Shown here in pieces: positions 12,677 through 14,568 of a stretch of DNA of 14,568 bases; within the stretch, counting starts at the first letter, position 1, and each line of letters starts with the position of its first letter. Under the pieces are notes generated by a model, which was not told where the DNA came from, ran no database searches, and was given only the letters and a program-made list of their open reading frames with translations. A program made the position numbers and the translations under genes. The stretch comes from JBOGHU01 sp050742255. GTDB lineage: Bacteria > Actinomycetota > Acidimicrobiia > Acidimicrobiales > CADCSY01. The stretch spans positions 1-14,568 of the forward strand of contig JBOGHU010000053.1 in assembly GCA_050742255.1 (NCBI GenBank). Reading direction: 5' to 3'.

Positions 12677-12749
12677 GGTCGGGTAGCTCAGTTGGCAGAG
12701 CGCGCGCCTGAAAAGCGCGAGGTCACCGGATCGACGCCGGTCCCGACCA
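12677..12749 (+). tRNA. tRNA-Phe (GAA)
   Basis: A 73-nt cloverleaf: acceptor arms GGTCGGG and CCCGACC, D arm GCTCAGTTGGCAGAGC, anticodon stem CGCGC/GCGCG around CTGAAAA with GAA. The T stem ACCGG/CCGGT encloses ATCGACG, so position 54, nearly always T in bacteria, is A here. Discriminator A; CCA not fully encoded. It lies 61 nt after tRNA-Asp, with a short CCTGCC/GGCAGG hairpin between. An integrase remnant downstream makes this tRNA a likely integration site. Confidence 0.92.
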
Positions 12750-12983
12750 CCGAATAAGCCCTGCTCAGAAGGGGTGCAGTCGGAAACGGCGAGGCTGCCC
12801 GGCCTCACGATCCCGCGAGGATCCCGCGAACGAATCCGCAGTTGGTCGGCGCGAGCCTCGTGCACCTGGCGATTTTCGCCACCCTCAGTGGTCTCCAGCG
12901 GCAGCCGGGGAGAGGGGGTAGCGGCCGCCCCTTGCCCCTCTAGAAGGGCCCGGGAGAAGCCGGCGACAAGGTCGCCGAGACGC
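12750..12983. other. Non-coding stretch after tRNA-Phe
   Basis: No convincing gene on either strand. The minus-strand frame that runs across it continues into the tRNAs and is a spurious translation. I looked for a second copy of the tRNA-Phe 3' end (an att site) in the window and did not see one. Base composition is somewhat lower in GC than upstream, in keeping with acquired DNA. Confidence 0.5.
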
Positions 12984-13283
12984 TCAGCCGGTCTGGCGGA
13001 GGATGTACTCGCGCAGGACGACGGGCGGCTGACCGGTGGCGGGCCGGTGATCGCCGTGGAGGACGTCCGGGTCCAAGTCGACGTCGTTCGGCCAGGCGAT
13101 GGTGCCAGCGATCTCATCGACGAACACCCCGGCGAACGCGACTGAATCCCGTAGGTGTTCCAGGACGCCGCCGTGCAGCGTCGGCTCCAAGTCGAGCTCC
13201 CGAACCAGTCGGTCAGAGAAGGTCAGCCGCACCTTCAGCTCCCCAAGGGGCTCCGCCTCGATGATCCTCGCCGGTCGACCCAC
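12984..13283 (-). CDS. DUF2442 domain protein
   Basis: A 99-residue protein with the DUF2442 pattern: RIIEAEPLGELKVRLTFSD, then ELDLEPTLHGGVLEHLRD, and AGTIAWPNDVDLDPDVLH. DUF2442 genes commonly sit next to DUF4160 genes and the pair is often described as toxin-antitoxin-like; here a broken DUF4160 gene ends 12 bp upstream on the same strand, which fits. It starts with GTG at 13283. The last ~20 residues (RPATGQPPVVLREYILRQTG) are beyond the usual domain. Cytoplasmic; activity not established. Confidence 0.8.
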   Translation of the reverse strand: MGRPARIIEAEPLGELKVRLTFSDRLVRELDLEPTLHGGVLEHLRDSVAFAGVFVDEIAGTIAWPNDVDLDPDVLHGDHRPATGQPPVVLREYILRQTG

Positions 13284-13295
13284 TGTTCGACGAGG

Positions 13296-13490
13296 CTACC
13301 TGAGGGGTTCCACCGGGGGAGAGCGTCGGCTACCTGGGCCCGCTCCCAGTTCTCGGCCAGCTCGTCTCGATGGAGAGCGATCCGCCCGCGATGACCACCA
13401 GAGCCTCGTCGCCTCCGTCGATGGCGTGGAAGTGCGGCGGGTTGTGGACATGTAGACGACGATCCCGTAGAACTGGCTCAGGCGGGGCAC
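13296..13490 (-). pseudogene. DUF4160 gene remnant
   Basis: The minus strand shows DUF4160 hallmarks in three frames in the right order: MPRLSQFYGIVVYM from GTG 13490, then HNPPHFHAIDGGDEALVVIA in a second frame, then DELAENWERAQVADALP in a third, and finally VEPLR and a stop in the first. The central segment expected before DELAENWE (about 15-20 codons) is missing. At roughly 65 codons it is shorter than the usual 80-90. The gene is therefore damaged, by frameshifts plus a deletion, while its DUF2442 partner is intact. It starts 9 bp after the integrase stop. Confidence 0.72.
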
Positions 13491-13499
13491 GTCGGCTGT

Positions 13500-14260
13500 T
13501 CAGCCCGTTGAGCGGCGACCAGCGCTCGACGGTGCCGCACAGATCGGGATGGGCCGCGTCGTCGCTGTCGGGGTAGCGGCCGGGGCCATCTGGTCAAGCC
13601 GGCAGGCCACGCTCTCTGCCTGCCCAGGCAGGAGATGGCCGCACCGATCGAGGGTCAGGGCCGCCGACGCGTGGCCGAGCATTCGCTGGAGCACCTTCAC
13701 GTCGGCTCCCGCGGCGATGGCGAGCGAGGCGCAGGTGTGCCGGAGATCATGGACCCGCAGGGGGCGAGTCCGGCCTGGGCTACCGCCGGAAGCCACACCC
13801 GCTTGCGGAAGTTCTCCAGGTCAGGCCGGCCCTCCACGTCGCTCTTGACGCGCAGGAACGAACACTGCCGGCCATGGCTGCCACCCTCGCAGGCCTGCCG
13901 CACCCATGAAAGGCGAAGGCTGAACCCCGCCTTCAGGGGCGGGGAAGACAAGTCTTCGGCCCCTGGCTCGGCGAAGTGCCCGAGATGATCCGTCAGGTCA
14001 TCCGTCACGACGGCAGGGACGGCGACCGACCTACGGCCCGCTGCGCTCTTCGGCGGAAGTGTGAGATGCCGTCCGCCGATGTACTGCACCTGCTCGACGA
14101 CCGTGACTGTCCGGCGCAGGAGATCGACGTGCTTGCGGCGCAAGCCGATCAACTCACCTGCCCGAAGTCCGGTGTAGGCGGCGACGAGGACGAACGCGTG
14201 ATAGCGAGGGTCGACGACAGAGGCAAGTGTGGCCACGTCGTCATGCGTCAGGAAGCGCAT
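13500..14260 (-). pseudogene. Tyrosine recombinase (integrase), truncated and mutated
   Basis: The catalytic domain of a phage/ICE-type integrase in two frames: MRFLTHDDVATLASVVD and AAYTGLRAGELIGLRRKHVD (first catalytic Arg), then AVAQAGLAP, and in the second frame PLRVHDLRHTCASLAIAAGA (His-x-x-Arg) and VLQRMLGHASAALTLD. One lost base in the run at 13760-13764 separates them. The expected nucleophile motif DRYGHL reads DRCGHL (codon TGC, plus-strand 13641-13643), so the catalytic Tyr is Cys. The N-terminal core-binding domain is missing: similarity ends between 14260 and 14312, where the AraC gene begins on the other strand. It points toward tRNA-Phe, a usual integration target, and is probably a dead remnant of an integrated element. 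Confidence 0.85.
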
Positions 14261-14276
14261 CGGTTCCGGCGTGTTC

Positions 14277-14304
14277 TTGACCGTGGCGACCGGTCGCGTA
14301 ACGT
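14277..14304 (+). promoter_or_regulatory. Promoter for the AraC-family gene, leaderless
   Basis: TTGACC at 14277-14282, 16 bp, then TAACGT at 14299-14304, followed by 7 nt and ATG 14312. This is the most complete -35/-10 pair of the leaderless type in the window. Confidence 0.5.
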
Positions 14305-14311
14305 CGTCGGC

Positions 14312-14568
14312 ATGACGCCGGAGGAGATCGCCGACCTCGTGCACCTGCGCCGGGCGCGCGACCTCATAGACCGCGAGTACGCGCAGCCCCTCGATGTCCC
14401 GGCCATGGCGCGTGCCGCGCTCATGTCTCCCGCGCACTTCTCGCGCAAGTTCCGTGCGGCGTATGGCGAGACGCCCTACTCCTATCTCATGACGCGACGC
14501 ATCGAGCGCGCGAAGGCTCGTCTGCGTCAGGGGAAGTCGGTCACCGACACCTGCGTCGCCGTCGGTTG
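14312..14568 (+). CDS. AraC-family transcriptional regulator, 5' part
   Basis: The first 85 codons of a DNA-binding regulator that runs off the end of the window. The protein begins directly with an AraC-type double helix-turn-helix: VHLRRARDLIDREYAQPLDV, then MARAALMSPAHFSRKFRAAY, GETPYSYLMTRRIERAKARL, and SVTDTCVAVG. There is no effector domain in front; one may follow downstream, as in small AraC proteins fused to an AraE/GyrI-like sensor. ATG 14312 follows a -10 box by 7 nt, and no earlier start looks better. It is divergent from the integrase remnant, whose lost N-terminus coincides with this gene's promoter. Confidence 0.88.
   Translation, partial: MTPEEIADLVHLRRARDLIDREYAQPLDVPAMARAALMSPAHFSRKFRAAYGETPYSYLMTRRIERAKARLRQGKSVTDTCVAVG

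Noticed and set aside
12677..12983. Direct-repeat att site at tRNA-Phe
   Set aside because: I found no second copy of the tRNA-Phe 3' end in the window; the other end of the element may lie outside.
12533..13117. 194-codon minus-strand frame containing TGFEPAASGLTG
   Set aside because: That string is the antisense of a tRNA gene and a frequent spurious annotation; the frame crosses tRNA-Asp and tRNA-Phe.

Overview
A roughly 14.6 kb stretch of very GC-rich bacterial DNA. The gene content (an actinobacterial-type ClpS followed by a DUF2017 protein, CtaA, a DegV protein, an ECF sigma factor, an LPxTG protein) and the frequent GTG/TTG starts point to Actinomycetota. Several genes have a TANNNT -10 box placed so close to the start codon that a leaderless mRNA is likely. 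I cannot name a lineage; a class such as Acidimicrobiia is only a guess.

Layout. 1-298: non-coding, with two copies of a 49-nt dyad repeat. 299-2072 (+): ctaA (heme A synthase), clpS (N-degron adaptor) and a DUF2017 gene. 1975-5654 (-): a convergent run of a hypothetical gene, a Wzz/BY-kinase exopolysaccharide gene with two frameshifts, plsY (phospholipid synthesis) and a DegV fatty-acid-binding protein. 5655-5733: an AT-rich divergent promoter island with a dyad. 5734-9296 (+): a compact cassette of a tiny LPVTG surface protein, an ECF sigma factor, a 76-aa soluble protein, a 57-aa leader/core-like peptide, three hairpins, and a large membrane protein that joins a PqqD-like domain, an M50 zinc protease with HEFGH, and a threonine-rich stalk. 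9318-11081 (+): a Gfo/Idh/MocA oxidoreductase and a hexapeptide-repeat acyltransferase, both carrying frameshifts or a stop. 11138-12559 (+): a class-I-glutaminase-like (S51-like) domain fused to the C-terminal domain of cysteinyl-tRNA synthetase. 12455-12749: tRNA-Glu, tRNA-Asp and tRNA-Phe. 12984-14260 (-): remains of an integrated element with a DUF2442 gene, a broken DUF4160 gene and a truncated tyrosine integrase whose catalytic Tyr is Cys. 14312-end (+): start of an AraC-family regulator.

The most interesting part is the 5734-9296 cassette. It looks like a self-contained peptide system: a dedicated sigma factor, a small peptide, a PqqD domain to bind its leader, a membrane protease to process it, and a cell-wall protein made from the same transcript. 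The 76-aa protein and the 57-aa peptide share an L-P-x-R-E-A-x-S motif, which may be the recognition sequence. No modifying enzyme is present in the window, so this is a hypothesis about a peptide maturation or signalling system and not a proven RiPP cluster.

The polysaccharide genes on both sides of the cassette carry all of the frameshifts and the stop codon found outside the integrated element, while the housekeeping genes and the cassette itself are open. This could be real gene decay, or indel errors in G/C runs of the assembly; reads would decide.
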